64,000 bases of DNA from Lewinella sp. IMCC34191 (GTDB lineage Bacteria; Bacteroidota; Bacteroidia; Chitinophagales; Saprospiraceae): NCBI RefSeq assembly GCF_003390935.1, contig NZ_QNQZ01000015.1, forward strand, positions 29,139-93,138, given 5' to 3'. Made by a program: the position numbers and the translations under genes. Below are positions 1-9,197 of the stretch, piece by piece; position 1 is the first letter of the stretch; each line of letters opens with the position of its first letter. Below the pieces are notes generated by a model. It saw only the letters and a program-made list of their open reading frames with translations, was not told the DNA's origin and searched no databases.

Positions 1-1
1 C

Positions 2-850
2 TACCTCAACGATGTGACGACCGAAGCACCCGTCATCGATGCCGACGTAATGGTGATCAAAAAAAGCACCGGACAGGAGGCTTCGACCTGGAGCGATAGC
101 TACGGCGCCTACTATGCCTCGGTGGAACCCTTTACCGATTACGAGGTCACCGTAGAGGCACCGGGTTATGAGACCATGGTGTTTGACGTTGTCACCGAGG
201 GCAGCGAGCAGACGGAGATCTTTGGCACGACCGGCCTGTCCCCCCAGTCGGCTGACTCGCCCGTCGTTGCTTCGGAAGCTCCCGAGGAAAGGGGCAATTT
301 CGGGGTACAGATTGCCAGCCTTTTGGTGGAGCCCACTATCGCCGAGTTTGAAAACGTCGCCATGCTTGGAAATCTACAGGTCGAACGGGATGGCAATCGG
401 CGCCGGGTACGCATAGGCTACTTTGCGTCTCGCCGGCAGGCGGAGCAGGTAGCCCAGGAGGCCAGACGGAAAGGGTACTCGGGCAGTTTCGTGGTGGAAT
501 TCGTTCCGGGCAGTACCGAGCCGACACCCACCGCGGCAAGCCAGCCCGTTGCGGTAACTACACCCGCACCCGCGCCGGCCGAGCGCACGGCCACGAAGGC
601 CCCGGAGGAAGGGCTGAGCGAGTACCGCGTACAGCTGGGTGCCTTCAGCCGGCCGCAGAATTTTAACCGGGAAAAAGCCTGGGAGCTGGGGATTCTCGGT
701 TCGGAGAGCCGCGGCCAGCTTACCGTATTTTACATCGACAAAATCAGCACCCTCCAGCAGGCGGAATACGTACGCGAACAAGCGACGGCCCTCGGCTTTG
801 TAGGGCCGTACATCCTGGAACGTACCGCTTCGGGATACACCAAGCGATAG
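2..850 (+). CDS. SPOR-domain envelope protein (5' end outside window)
   Basis: The reading frame is open from the first bases, so this is the 3' part of a longer gene. The GTG at 14 is probably internal, because sensible sequence (YLND) precedes it in frame. The first 60 visible residues look like a carboxypeptidase-regulatory/beta-sandwich repeat (pattern DADVMVIKKSTGQEA...GAYYASVEP...YEVTVEAPGYE). Two SPOR-like repeats follow, at about residues 93-165 and 200-273 counted from position 14, joined by a Pro/Ala/Thr-rich linker. SPOR domains bind denuded peptidoglycan, so an envelope role is likely. It ends 3 bases before the next gene, so the two may be co-transcribed. Confidence 0.75.
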   Translation, partial: YLNDVTTEAPVIDADVMVIKKSTGQEASTWSDSYGAYYASVEPFTDYEVTVEAPGYETMVFDVVTEGSEQTEIFGTTGLSPQSADSPVVASEAPEERGNFGVQIASLLVEPTIAEFENVAMLGNLQVERDGNRRRVRIGYFASRRQAEQVAQEARRKGYSGSFVVEFVPGSTEPTPTAASQPVAVTTPAPAPAERTATKAPEEGLSEYRVQLGAFSRPQNFNREKAWELGILGSESRGQLTVFYIDKISTLQQAEYVREQATALGFVGPYILERTASGYTKR

Positions 851-853
851 ATC

Positions 854-1738
854 ATGCGTACCATCTTCTTTCTTCTCCTGCTGTGTGGTTCGCTCACCGG
901 GCAGGATACCATCCTGCCCGTATACACCGGCCCGGTACCGTGTCTGACCGACCGACCGACCACCGACAGGGTGGATTCACTGATCGGCCGGGTAGTGACG
1001 AATGTTGGCATTCCCCAGCTACATTATTACGCGCCGGTGCCCCGGGCCAGCACGGCCAAAGCGGTCATGATCGTTCCCGGCGGTGGCTATGCCGTCGAAG
1101 CATGGGACCACGAGGGAGTGGATATCGCCCGAACGCTCAGTGCGCGCGGCTACCACGCTTTTGTCCTAAGCCATCGGCTGCCGATGCATCTGGAGGGGGA
1201 TTGTAAGTCCGAGGCCGCACTGGCCGATGCCCAGGAAGGTATGCGGCGTGTCCGTACCCTGGCCGACTCGCTGGGGTATGCCTCCGATAAAGTCGGCATC
1301 ATGGGTTTTTCCGCCGGTGGTCACCTCAGCGGTTCGGCTTCGGTACATAGCGAGGAAGTTGACGGCGTATCCAGCCGGCCGGATTTCGCGGTACTGGTTT
1401 ACCCGGTGACGCTTATGAATCGCGAGCGGGAAGGGCACGGGGGAAGTCAGTACAACCTGCTGGGACCGGAACCCGACGACGAGGCATTGGCCTACTACAA
1501 TCTGCCGGAAAACGTGGATAGTCTCACGCCGCCGACGCTGCTTATTCACGCTTCGGATGATACAGGCGTCCCGCCGCAGAACTCCCTTGCTTACTACCGT
1601 GCCCTGATCGATGCCGGCGTTGCCGCCGATATGCGTTTTTACGCTACCGGTGGTCACGGTTTCGGCTCGGCCCGCGAACGCCCCGGCCCGGTATCCGGTT
1701 GGTTAGAGGAAGTAACCACTTGGCTCGCCAACCAGTAG
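854..1738 (+). CDS. Secreted alpha/beta-hydrolase (acetylesterase/BD-FAE type)
   Basis: A protein of 294 residues. An N-terminal signal peptide (about residues 1-17, MRTIFFLLLLCGSLTG) predicts export. It has the alpha/beta-hydrolase layout: an oxyanion-loop motif PGGGYA at 75-80, a nucleophile elbow GFSAGG with Ser153, an acidic residue in HASDDTGVPP, and a catalytic His in GGHGFG near the C-terminus. This arrangement is typical of carbohydrate acetylesterases and xylan esterases of the BD-FAE group; the actual substrate cannot be read from the sequence. It starts 3 bases after the SPOR gene and ends 1 base before the PLP dehydratase gene, suggesting one transcription unit. Confidence 0.8.
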   Translation: MRTIFFLLLLCGSLTGQDTILPVYTGPVPCLTDRPTTDRVDSLIGRVVTNVGIPQLHYYAPVPRASTAKAVMIVPGGGYAVEAWDHEGVDIARTLSARGYHAFVLSHRLPMHLEGDCKSEAALADAQEGMRRVRTLADSLGYASDKVGIMGFSAGGHLSGSASVHSEEVDGVSSRPDFAVLVYPVTLMNREREGHGGSQYNLLGPEPDDEALAYYNLPENVDSLTPPTLLIHASDDTGVPPQNSLAYYRALIDAGVAADMRFYATGGHGFGSARERPGPVSGWLEEVTTWLANQ

Positions 1739-1739
1739 C

Positions 1740-2717
1740 ATGATCGAACTCCCCCCCCTTTACCAGGTACCCAACCAGGCCGACCTGCTGGTCACCCACG
1801 AGGCCATCCATCCTTTTGTACACCGTACGCCCATCCTCACCAATGCCAGCATTGACGAGAAGGCCGGGGCATCCCTGTTTTTCAAGTGCGAAAATTTTCA
1901 GCGCATTGGGGCCTTCAAGATGCGGGGGGCGGCATCTGCGGCGCTCCGCCTGAGCCCGCAGCTGCGCGAGCGGGGTCTGGCCACCCACAGTAGCGGTAAC
2001 CACGCCCAGGCGGTGGCCCGGGTGGCCCAACAGCTCGGCGTGCCGGCCTATATCGTGATGCCCCACGATGCCCCACGTGTAAAGGTGGCTGCCGTGAAGG
2101 GCTACGGTGCGGAGATTACCTTCTGTAATAACACGCCGGCTGAACGGCAGTCTGCCCTCGATAAGGTCGTGGCCCGTACCGGAGCGGCCTTTATTCACCC
2201 CTTTGACGATTATGGCGTCATCGCGGGGCAGGCAACCTGTGCCATGGAACTCATCGAGGACACCGACGTGGTGCTCGACACCATCATTGCCCCGGTGGGC
2301 GGTGGCGGCTTGCTGTCGGGGACGGCGCTCGCCGGCCGCTACTTCAGCCGCCGGGCCGTGGTGGTGGCCGCCGAGCCCGCCGCGGTGGACGATGCCGCCC
2401 GCAGTATCCTGAGCGGTCGGATCGAAAGCAACGAGGTGAATCTGACCGTGGCCGACGGACTTCGAACGAATCTGGGGGAACGGACCTTCGACATCATTCA
2501 CCGCTACGTGAAGGAAATCTATCTGGTCGAGGAGGCGGAGATCATTGCCGCCATGCGCCTGATCTGGGAGCGGATGAAGATCATCGTGGAACCCAGTTGC
2601 GCCGTACCCCTGGCCGCGATCCTGAAACACCCCGAACGCTTCCGTAAGCAGAAGATCGGGGTGATCCTCACGGGCGGGAACGTCGACGTCGATCGGCTAC
2701 CCTTCGGTGACGATTAG
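1740..2717 (+). CDS. PLP-dependent threonine/serine dehydratase or serine racemase family
   Basis: A fold-type II PLP enzyme of 325 residues. The Schiff-base lysine is Lys60 in GAFKMRGA, the substrate loop is SGNHAQA (84-90), and the phosphate-binding glycine loop is GGGG (187-190). Unlike biosynthetic IlvA (about 500 residues) it lacks the C-terminal ACT regulatory domain. It therefore belongs with catabolic threonine dehydratases, serine racemases and hydroxyaspartate dehydratases, which sequence alone cannot separate. Likely reaction: dehydration of L-Thr/L-Ser to a 2-oxo acid plus ammonia. It begins 1 base after the stop of the esterase gene. Confidence 0.85.
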   Translation: MIELPPLYQVPNQADLLVTHEAIHPFVHRTPILTNASIDEKAGASLFFKCENFQRIGAFKMRGAASAALRLSPQLRERGLATHSSGNHAQAVARVAQQLGVPAYIVMPHDAPRVKVAAVKGYGAEITFCNNTPAERQSALDKVVARTGAAFIHPFDDYGVIAGQATCAMELIEDTDVVLDTIIAPVGGGGLLSGTALAGRYFSRRAVVVAAEPAAVDDAARSILSGRIESNEVNLTVADGLRTNLGERTFDIIHRYVKEIYLVEEAEIIAAMRLIWERMKIIVEPSCAVPLAAILKHPERFRKQKIGVILTGGNVDVDRLPFGDD

Positions 2718-2761
2718 GCAACCGCCCGCCGGGCCGGATTGTATACCCTGAAAAATCTCCG

Positions 2762-3283
2762 ATGGCCTCCGCACACAAAAATCTCAGTTCGTACGACGAA
2801 TCCAGCCTGCCCGACGCCGCCCCCATGCGCTTCGGCATCGTGGTGGCCGACTGGAACGCCGACATCACCCACGCCCTCTACGCGGGTTGTTTCGAAACCC
2901 TGCAGAAGCACGGGGCCACCGAAGACAAGATTCATACCGTACAGGTTCCCGGTACCTTCGAACTGCCCGCCGCCGCCCGGATGCTGGCAGGGCGCGAAAA
3001 GCTCGATGCCGTTATCTGCCTCGGCTGCGTCATTAAGGGAGAGACCAAGCACGACGAGTACATCAACAATGCCGTCAGCCAGGGGCTGGTCAACCTGAGC
3101 ATCGCTACGGGACAGCCCTTCATCTTTGGGGTGCTCACGCCCAATTCCCAGGAGCAGGCGCTGGACCGCGCCGGCGGCAAGCACGGCAACAAGGGTGTGG
3201 AAGCCGCGGTCACCGCCATCCGGATGGCCGAGCTGTACCGAAGCAGCAAGGAGGGTAAAAAATCAATCGGCTTCGGCCGTTAA
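2762..3283 (+). CDS. ribH: 6,7-dimethyl-8-ribityllumazine synthase
   Basis: A protein of 173 residues, a usual length for the family plus a short N-terminal extension. It condenses 5-amino-6-ribitylamino-uracil with 3,4-dihydroxy-2-butanone 4-phosphate, the penultimate step of riboflavin synthesis. Diagnostic motifs are VVADWNADIT near the start, VPGTFELPAAA, LGCVIKGETKHDEY (substrate loop with the catalytic-region His) and PFIFGVLT followed by GNKGVEAA. No other rib gene is adjacent. Its 3' end overlaps the convergent xseA stop by 3 bases. Confidence 0.95.
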   Translation: MASAHKNLSSYDESSLPDAAPMRFGIVVADWNADITHALYAGCFETLQKHGATEDKIHTVQVPGTFELPAAARMLAGREKLDAVICLGCVIKGETKHDEYINNAVSQGLVNLSIATGQPFIFGVLTPNSQEQALDRAGGKHGNKGVEAAVTAIRMAELYRSSKEGKKSIGFGR

Positions 3284-4506
3284 CCTTTTTGCAGGCGCGC
3301 CTTGCCTTTACGCAGGCGAATTTCCACCTCGCCGGGGTGTATTGCCGCGGCATCGGTAATAAGTTTGCCGTCCTGAACCACCATGGCGTACCCCCGCGCC
3401 AGCGTCGTTTCGGGGCGCAGGGCCGTCAATAACTTCTCTGCGTGGTCCAGTTGCACGGCCGCCGTGCGCAGTCCGGCTTCGCGCAGGCTACGTAGCTTTT
3501 CTTCCATGGCGGCGGTGCGCAGGTAGGCAGTTTGTAGGCTGTAGCGGGCTTTTCGGTCAACCTCGTTCATTGCCAGGGTCAGCTTTTCCCCTTCGGAGTG
3601 GATAATCCGCTCCGCACGGTTGTGTATGGCGCGACCGAGCTGAAGGGCCTGCATTTCGGCGCGCAGCATCTGATCGATCAGATAAGCGGCCACGGCGGTC
3701 GGCGTCTTTAGGCTGCGGTGGACGATCCGGTCCAAAACGGTATCGTCGATTTCGTGCCCGATGCCCGCCAGTACCGGTAAGGGGGCGTCCGCTACTGCCC
3801 GGCAGAGTAGCTCGTCGTCGAAGGCGGCCAGGTCCGTCTTGCCACCCCCTCCCCGCACGATGATGATGGCATCGTACTCCGACCGCCTTCGCTTAATTTG
3901 GCGAAGGCGGGTAATGACCTCTTCTGCGGTTGCCGCGCCCTGCATCGCGGCCGGGTACAGCTCCTGCCGGAAGACGTAGCCGTAAGGATTCTCCGATACC
4001 TGCCGTTGAAAATCGGCCAGACCGGCGGCGGTCTCCGAACTGATGATGGCCAGTCGCTGCAGCACGGGGGGTAAGGCAAGCGCGGCATTCCGGTCCAGCA
4101 GTCCATCCGCGCTTAACGCCGTCAGCGTAGCTTGACGACGTTGCTCCAGGGCCCCCAGTGTATGTTCCGGATCCAGATCTTCTACCACCAGCTTCAGGCC
4201 GTAGCGTTCGTGAAAGCTGGCGGTTACCCGGAGTCGGACCGACATACCCTCCTGCAATACGCCGCGAACCAATTTCCTGGTGTGTACCTTTTCGATTTTC
4301 TTCCGCGTGCCGGACCAGATCACCGCGTCCATTTGCGCGACCACCGTATCGTTCTCCTCCGACTTCTCCACCAACGTCAGCCAGGTATGGCCCCGCGATT
4401 CGCTGACCTGGGCCAGTTCCGCGGATATCCATATCGGCTCCGGCAGATTAAGGGCGAATACGCGGCGGATGAAGGTCGTGAGTCCCGAAAGGGTGATCGT
4501 TTCCAT
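3280..4506 (-). CDS. xseA: Exodeoxyribonuclease VII large subunit
   Basis: The catalytic subunit of exonuclease VII, which degrades single-stranded DNA in both directions. The N-terminal OB-fold has the motif PIWISAELAQVSESRGHTWLTL, and the catalytic core contains FQRQVSENPYGY, IIVRGGGGKTDL and GIGHEIDDTVLD. The C-terminal part is helical, as expected for XseB contact. I start it at METITLSG (4506); an in-frame ATG three codons upstream (4515) is possible. At about 408 residues it is normal length. xseB is not visible next to it. Confidence 0.93.
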   Translation of the reverse strand: METITLSGLTTFIRRVFALNLPEPIWISAELAQVSESRGHTWLTLVEKSEENDTVVAQMDAVIWSGTRKKIEKVHTRKLVRGVLQEGMSVRLRVTASFHERYGLKLVVEDLDPEHTLGALEQRRQATLTALSADGLLDRNAALALPPVLQRLAIISSETAAGLADFQRQVSENPYGYVFRQELYPAAMQGAATAEEVITRLRQIKRRRSEYDAIIIVRGGGGKTDLAAFDDELLCRAVADAPLPVLAGIGHEIDDTVLDRIVHRSLKTPTAVAAYLIDQMLRAEMQALQLGRAIHNRAERIIHSEGEKLTLAMNEVDRKARYSLQTAYLRTAAMEEKLRSLREAGLRTAAVQLDHAEKLLTALRPETTLARGYAMVVQDGKLITDAAAIHPGEVEIRLRKGKARLQKG

Positions 4507-4580
4507 GGCACGCAAGTTAATCCACCGAGTCGATGCGCTCGATTTACGGACATAACGTTACATCGGAAAGATAACCCACC

Positions 4581-5516
4581 TTGCCCAAGCTTATTGGCAC
4601 CCCGTTTATCCGGCTATATTGCTTTGGCCTGGCCTCGCTATTGCCCTTTTGTGTCTTAGTCGGTCAACAGCAGACGACGGCACCGCTGAAGTGGGCAACG
4701 GAATCCGATTCCAGCGAACGGGTGATCGACACGACCGGCACCACCACCGTCTTCATCACATCGGACGGTTACTACGTGGAGCGTACCCATCACCCTGAAA
4801 CCGGCCGTATAATCGCCTACACCCGCTATCGCGATAAGCGGCGGCACCGGAAAACCGGTCCGGCAGTGACTTTCTATAACAATGGGAAGGTGCATACCAG
4901 GGCGAATTACGTGAACAACGTGCTTTCGGGGCCCTACATCATGTACTACGCGAGCGGACAAAAAATGGGGGCGGGTTTCTTCTTCGAGGGTAAACTGAAG
5001 GGAAAGTGGAAGTGGTACGCCCCAAGCGGTATGCATATCAGTAAGGATGATTTTCATCCGTCCCGGGCAAGGGCATACATGCTCACCTACGCGGAGTTGT
5101 CCGCCGCGAAAAGCGTTAAGCTCTATCAATTAGAAGGCTCCCCGCCCACTGAAGAAGAAAAAGCGATACATGCCGACAGCCTCTGGCAAACCCCCATGTA
5201 TCCCGGCTGTCAGTACATGCTCGACGATCTGAGTATGCGACAGTGTGCCATGAACCGTATGGCGCTGTACCTGGCCTATCATTCTCCCTATACGCTGAAA
5301 TTTCAAAAATTTAACGTGGAGAACAGCGTATTGGTCACCTTCGTAATCCAACGCGATGGCTCTTTGGGGGAGCTGGAGGTCCTACGGGGCAGTCCACGCG
5401 AAAGCGAAGAAGTGCTGCGCTTGTTCCGGTCCATGCCTGCCTGGATACCGGGCGAATATGACGGCAAATTCTGCCCGACCCGGGCGGTGCTACCCGTGAG
5501 TATTGACGTGGATTGA
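4581..5516 (+). CDS. Exported MORN-like/TonB C-terminal-domain protein
   Basis: A protein of 311 residues, apparently from a TTG start, with an N-terminal hydrophobic segment (FGLASLLPFCVLVG) acting as a signal sequence. Residues of about 85-150 hold YwqK/MORN-like repeats (TGPAVTFYNNGKVHTRANYVNNVLSGPYIMYY, KLKGKWKWY). The C-terminal 80 residues resemble a TonB-type C-terminal domain (VLVTFVIQRDGSLGELEVLRG...VLRLFRSMPAWIPGEYDGK). This architecture is common and uncharacterised in Bacteroidota; an envelope location is inferred. It is divergent from xseA with 74 bases between the starts. Confidence 0.7.
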   Translation: MPKLIGTPFIRLYCFGLASLLPFCVLVGQQQTTAPLKWATESDSSERVIDTTGTTTVFITSDGYYVERTHHPETGRIIAYTRYRDKRRHRKTGPAVTFYNNGKVHTRANYVNNVLSGPYIMYYASGQKMGAGFFFEGKLKGKWKWYAPSGMHISKDDFHPSRARAYMLTYAELSAAKSVKLYQLEGSPPTEEEKAIHADSLWQTPMYPGCQYMLDDLSMRQCAMNRMALYLAYHSPYTLKFQKFNVENSVLVTFVIQRDGSLGELEVLRGSPRESEEVLRLFRSMPAWIPGEYDGKFCPTRAVLPVSIDVD

Positions 5517-5521
5517 GCGAG

Positions 5522-6583
5522 TTAGTTGTTTCTGGCCTCAGCGATCACCCGATTCACGTATTCGAGCTTCGCCCGCACGGAGTCGTTGATCACGAATGGA
5601 TACAGGTCCGGTCGCCCCATGCCGCGGTTCAGGCTGTTGATGGCAAAGGTCAGCGGTACGCAGGCCTTTAGAATCTTTTCCATATCCCGTTGCTGGTAGG
5701 GGTTGAAATCGGCTTCTACCCGCATAATCACGTCAGGAGTAGTGGGTGGATTGACGGTCATGCCAAAGGCGTAAGCGGTTTCCAGCATATCCATCAGGTG
5801 CAGGTAGTGCGCCCAGGTTTCCGCCCAGTCTTCCCAGGGGTGCATCGTAGCGTACTCACTGATGTAGTTCCTCTCCCAACCATTCGGCGCACCGTCCTTA
5901 TAGTGTTGTTCCAGGGCTTCCCCGTAATCCGCACGCTCGTCCCCGAACAGCCGTCGAAATTCCTCAAGTACCTGTGGCTTGGGTGCTACCAGGTGGTCCC
6001 AGTAGTAATGACCTACCTCGTGGCGGAAATGGCCGATAAGGGTGCGGTACTTTTCGTGCATTTGGATGCGCGTCGCTTCCCTATTCACGGAGTCGGCTTC
6101 GTTCACGTTCAGGGTAATAAGCCCCTCATCGTGTCCGGTCATGACGGGTTCGTCCGCATCTTCGGTCGCCAGAAAGTCGAAGGCCAGCCCGCGGTTGGGG
6201 TGAGTCATCTTGTCGCGTACCGGCAATCCGAGTCGGTACAGGGCGTAGACCAGCCGATGCTTGGCCTGTTCCAACTCCTGCCACTCGCGCAGCTTCTCCG
6301 GGTCGCTCAGGTTGGGGACGGTGCGGTTGAGGTCGCAAGCGTCACACAATCCGGTGGGGTCCGAGCTGGGTATCATCCAGTTACAGGCCTCGTGCTGGTG
6401 ATTGTTGCAGTACTTGATGGGCGACTGTCCGCCAGTCGAAAGATTCCATTCGGTCTGCCCCGGGGTAAGGGCCAGCATCCGATCGTCCTCACTGGAGTAG
6501 CCAAGCCAGTTACCGCAGTTGTTGCAGACTACGTTTTCGAAGTAAACGGGGTAGTGGCAGTGGCCACAGTGGTAAATTTTCAT
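5522..6583 (-). CDS. Zinc-ribbon putative metallopeptidase (Peptidase_Mx-like)
   Basis: A protein of 353 residues if started at MKIYHCGHC. An upstream in-frame ATG (6622) would add an implausible 13-residue tail before the zinc ribbon. The N-terminal ribbon uses Cys6, Cys9, Cys20 and Cys23. A zincin motif HEVGHYYWDHL lies at 188-198 (His188, Glu189, His192), and WEDWAETWAHYLH downstream supplies the likely third ligand region. This matches the family of putative zinc-binding metallopeptidases of unknown substrate, probably cytosolic since no signal peptide is present. Convergent with the MORN-like gene. Confidence 0.75.
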   Translation of the reverse strand: MKIYHCGHCHYPVYFENVVCNNCGNWLGYSSEDDRMLALTPGQTEWNLSTGGQSPIKYCNNHQHEACNWMIPSSDPTGLCDACDLNRTVPNLSDPEKLREWQELEQAKHRLVYALYRLGLPVRDKMTHPNRGLAFDFLATEDADEPVMTGHDEGLITLNVNEADSVNREATRIQMHEKYRTLIGHFRHEVGHYYWDHLVAPKPQVLEEFRRLFGDERADYGEALEQHYKDGAPNGWERNYISEYATMHPWEDWAETWAHYLHLMDMLETAYAFGMTVNPPTTPDVIMRVEADFNPYQQRDMEKILKACVPLTFAINSLNRGMGRPDLYPFVINDSVRAKLEYVNRVIAEARNN

Positions 6584-6660
6584 AGCGCTTGTAAGTAGTG
6601 CAAGAACAGCTATGGCTGCCACGTGTTCCGATCACCTCACCCCCCTTACAAGAAATTTAG

Positions 6661-7503
6661 GTGCATCCCAGAAACCGCTACCGCGACAAACACAATTTTC
6701 AGGAACTCCTTCACTTGGAGCCCGGTTTGGCGGAATTCACCATCACCACGCCGGCGGGAAAGACCTCCCTGGACTTCACCGAGCGCAAAGCCCTTTTATT
6801 GCTCAACCGAACGCTGCTACGGCGTGACTACCGGCTTCGCCACTGGGATGTACCGGAGGGGCACCTGGTGCCACCTCTGCCGGGGCGACTCGACTATATC
6901 CACGCGTTGGCCGACCTGACCGACAATCCGGAAACGGTACTCGATATCGGCACGGGAGCGAGCCTGATCTATCCGGTGCTGGGAGTGATGGAATACGGTT
7001 GGCACTTCGTCGGTACGGATATCAGCGAGCGGGCGGTGAAGGTAGCCAGTGCTATTGCCCGAATGAATGAGCCGTTGAAGAAATACATCGTCGTACGTCG
7101 CCAATCCGATCCGGGAAGTATTTTCCGGGGGGTAGTACGGGAAGGGGAGCGGTACGGGGCAACGATGTGCAACCCGCCCTTCTACGAGAGCCGGGGGGAT
7201 GCCGAAGCGGCCGGGCGGAAAAAGTGGACGAAACTCGGACGCCAAAATAGCGGACTTTCCTTCGGGGGCTCGGACAGTGAACTCTGGACCCCGGGAGGTG
7301 AGCGGCGATTTTTACGGGACATGATCCGGGAAAGCCCGGCTTTCGGTTCACAAATCGAGTGGTTCACCACGCTGGTGTCCAAGCGAGGGTACCTCGACGC
7401 AGCGCAATCGGAACTGGAAAGGGTAGGCGCGGGGGAAGTGCGCATCATCCCAATGGAACAAGGGAACAAAAAGAGTAGGGTACTAGCCTGGCGTTTTGGT
7501 TAG
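6661..7503 (+). CDS. rlmF: 23S rRNA (adenine1618-N6)-methyltransferase
   Basis: A protein of 280 residues from a GTG start, giving the family's typical opening HPRNRYRDKHNF. The SAM-binding motif is VLDIGTGASLIYPVLG, and the amino-methyltransferase catalytic motif is NPPF at residues 171-174, followed by the family's GRQNSGLSFGGSDSELWTPGG block. It is predicted to methylate N6 of one adenine in 23S rRNA. It stands alone, divergent from the zinc-ribbon peptidase gene. Confidence 0.9.
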   Translation: MHPRNRYRDKHNFQELLHLEPGLAEFTITTPAGKTSLDFTERKALLLLNRTLLRRDYRLRHWDVPEGHLVPPLPGRLDYIHALADLTDNPETVLDIGTGASLIYPVLGVMEYGWHFVGTDISERAVKVASAIARMNEPLKKYIVVRRQSDPGSIFRGVVREGERYGATMCNPPFYESRGDAEAAGRKKWTKLGRQNSGLSFGGSDSELWTPGGERRFLRDMIRESPAFGSQIEWFTTLVSKRGYLDAAQSELERVGAGEVRIIPMEQGNKKSRVLAWRFG

Positions 7504-7513
7504 ACGGCCCCGG

Positions 7514-8185
7514 TCAGTTAGTAGGGCGCTCGCCGAACAGCTTACTCCCGATGCGCACCAGGGTGCTGCCCTGTTGGAGCGCGATTTCGTAGTCGCCGGA
7601 CATTCCCATGCTGATTTCCGTAAAGGCCGGATCATATTGAAAATGATTCGTCTTCAGGTCGGAAAATATTTCGTGCAGGGTACGAAACTCCCCGGCTACC
7701 TGCTCCGCATCGTCGGTGTAGGTGGCCATGCCCATCACGCCGACGATCCGAACGTGTTGCAGGGGGTCCTCCTGGATGGACGCCAGCAGTTGCTGACCCG
7801 ATTCCCGGGTGAGACCGTACTTGCTTTCCTCATCCGCGATGTGATACTGCAAAAGAACATCCGTCCGCGAGTCATCGCTGCGTTTATCGAGTTCCCGGAG
7901 TAATCGGAGGCTGTCGCCGGAATGGATCAGCGACACGATCGGTACGACGTTCTTGACTTTGTTGCGCTGAAGGTGGCCGATAAAGTGCCAGTTGATGTCT
8001 TTGGGTAGTTGCTCGTGCTTCTCCACCAATTCGCTGACCCGGTTCTCTCCGAAGTCCCGGTGCCCGAGTTCGTAGAGCTCGCGGATCTTTTCAACGGGAT
8101 GGGTCTTGGTTACCGCGATCAGCCGGGCATCCGAAGAGGCGACCTGGCGGCTGAGGGCGTTGTAGGTATCCGAGAGGTTCTGCAT
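7514..8185 (-). CDS. YggS/PLPBP-type pyridoxal phosphate homeostasis protein
   Basis: A protein of 223 residues, the family's usual size. It is a single-domain alanine-racemase-like barrel that binds PLP: the lysine is Lys27 in LIAVTKTHP, with FGENRVSEL, WHFIGHLQRNKVK and the phosphate-binding C-terminal ISMGMSGDYEIALQQGSTLVRIGSKLFG. Homologues buffer the cellular PLP pool and show no clear catalysis. Convergent with rlmF, 10 bases apart. Confidence 0.9.
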   Translation of the reverse strand: MQNLSDTYNALSRQVASSDARLIAVTKTHPVEKIRELYELGHRDFGENRVSELVEKHEQLPKDINWHFIGHLQRNKVKNVVPIVSLIHSGDSLRLLRELDKRSDDSRTDVLLQYHIADEESKYGLTRESGQQLLASIQEDPLQHVRIVGVMGMATYTDDAEQVAGEFRTLHEIFSDLKTNHFQYDPAFTEISMGMSGDYEIALQQGSTLVRIGSKLFGERPTN

Positions 8186-8359
8186 GGAGAAAAATTTAAA
8201 TCGCGGGTAACATCGTCCGCTTCCCGAGCATAAACGACCGTTCCGTAAAGATTTGCTAAAGGATATATTAAAAGCGGTGGATCAAACGATATATATACAA
8301 CACGCTGATTAACTTATGCGTAGGCTAGTTATTATCTAATTCCACGATACCAATCCACA

Positions 8360-8548
8360 ATGAGCTACCTGACTATCAAAAACGAACGTAAGCACCGTCG
8401 CCAAGCCCGCATCATCACTTTTGTGGTGACTACGCTGGTACTAGGTGCCGCCGCCCACGGAATGGGTGCCACCGAAGAACTCGTCGAATTGTTCCAACAG
8501 TTCATGGGCACCCAACCCGCGGGCGGGGCCGTAGCATCCCTTATTTAA
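8360..8548 (+). CDS. Small single-pass membrane protein, unknown
   Basis: A 62-residue open frame with a basic N-terminus (NERKHRRQAR) and one hydrophobic segment (about 18-34, IITFVVTTLVLGAAAHG), then a short polar tail. Not recognised. The charge pattern suits a small inner-membrane protein with its N-terminus in the cytoplasm. Its last 8 bases overlap the convergent FKBP gene. The 170 bases upstream are AT-rich, which fits a promoter region, but no clear TAnnTTTG box was found. Existence as a gene is likely but unproven. Confidence 0.5.
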   Translation: MSYLTIKNERKHRRQARIITFVVTTLVLGAAAHGMGATEELVELFQQFMGTQPAGGAVASLI

Positions 8549-9197
8549 CTTCGAAGAGCTCCACGTCGAAGATCAGCGCGGCGTAGGGGGGGATAGCGGG
8601 GGGCGATCCCCGTTCACCATATGCCAGGTGATAGGGAATGTAGAACCGATATTTGGCACCTTCCTTCATAAGCTGCAGACCTTCCGTCCATCCCGCGATA
8701 ACGCGGTTAAGGGGAAATTCGATGGTCTGTCCCCGGTCGACGGAGCTGTCGAAAACCTGGCCGTTGGTCAGGGTACCGTGATAGTGGACCTTCACGGTCT
8801 CGGTAGCCGAAGGACTGGCACCGGTGCCTTCCTTGAGGACTTCGTACTGCAAACCGGAATCGGTGGTTTTGACTTCCGACCGTTTGGCGTTCTCCGTTAG
8901 GAAAGTTTCTCCCTCCTCACGAGCCTCCGCGCCGGCGCTGGCGGCAGCCTTTTGCAGGTATTCCTGAATATGTTGGTTGGCCTGTTCGGGGGTCACGGAT
9001 GCGTTTCCGCTTAACCCGTCCTGAAATCCCCGGGCCAGGCTCTCGGCGTCAACCGAGTCGAAGCCCTGGCTTTTGAGGTTTTGGCTCAGCACGATGCCGA
9101 GGCTGTAACTGGTGGTATCCATATAGGATGATTGGTTTTGCGCCGTCAGACCGGCGGTAAAAAGTAGTAATACAAGCGGGCCGCCTAATCGTTTCAT
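8541..9197 (-). CDS. Exported FKBP-type peptidyl-prolyl cis-trans isomerase
   Basis: A protein of 218 residues: signal peptide (MKRLGGPLVLLLFTAGLTAQ), an N-terminal dimerisation-type helical region (SLGIVLSQNLKSQGF...LARGFQDGLSG), a long helix, and a C-terminal FKBP domain (about 110-217) with VKVHYHGTLTNGQVFDSSVDRG, VIAGWTEGLQLM and IPYHLAYGERGSPPAIPPYAALIFDVEL. This is the FkpA/Mip layout, so it probably assists folding in the periplasm. Its start overlaps the stop of msrA by 4 bases (ATGA type), so the two are translated from one message. Confidence 0.9.
   Translation of the reverse strand: MKRLGGPLVLLLFTAGLTAQNQSSYMDTTSYSLGIVLSQNLKSQGFDSVDAESLARGFQDGLSGNASVTPEQANQHIQEYLQKAAASAGAEAREEGETFLTENAKRSEVKTTDSGLQYEVLKEGTGASPSATETVKVHYHGTLTNGQVFDSSVDRGQTIEFPLNRVIAGWTEGLQLMKEGAKYRFYIPYHLAYGERGSPPAIPPYAALIFDVELFEVK

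Noticed and set aside
1644..2630. A 328-codon open frame on the minus strand opposite the PLP dehydratase
   Set aside because: It is fully antisense to a clear gene and its product is His/Gly/Arg-rich without any recognisable domain; such frames are expected in high-GC DNA.
2718..2761. FMN riboswitch upstream of ribH
   Set aside because: Only 44 bases separate ribH from the preceding gene, too short for an FMN aptamer, and no conserved RFN motif is present.
5690..6598. A 302-codon open frame opposite the zinc-ribbon peptidase
   Set aside because: It is antisense to a gene with intact zinc motifs; its Val/Gly-rich product has no domain.
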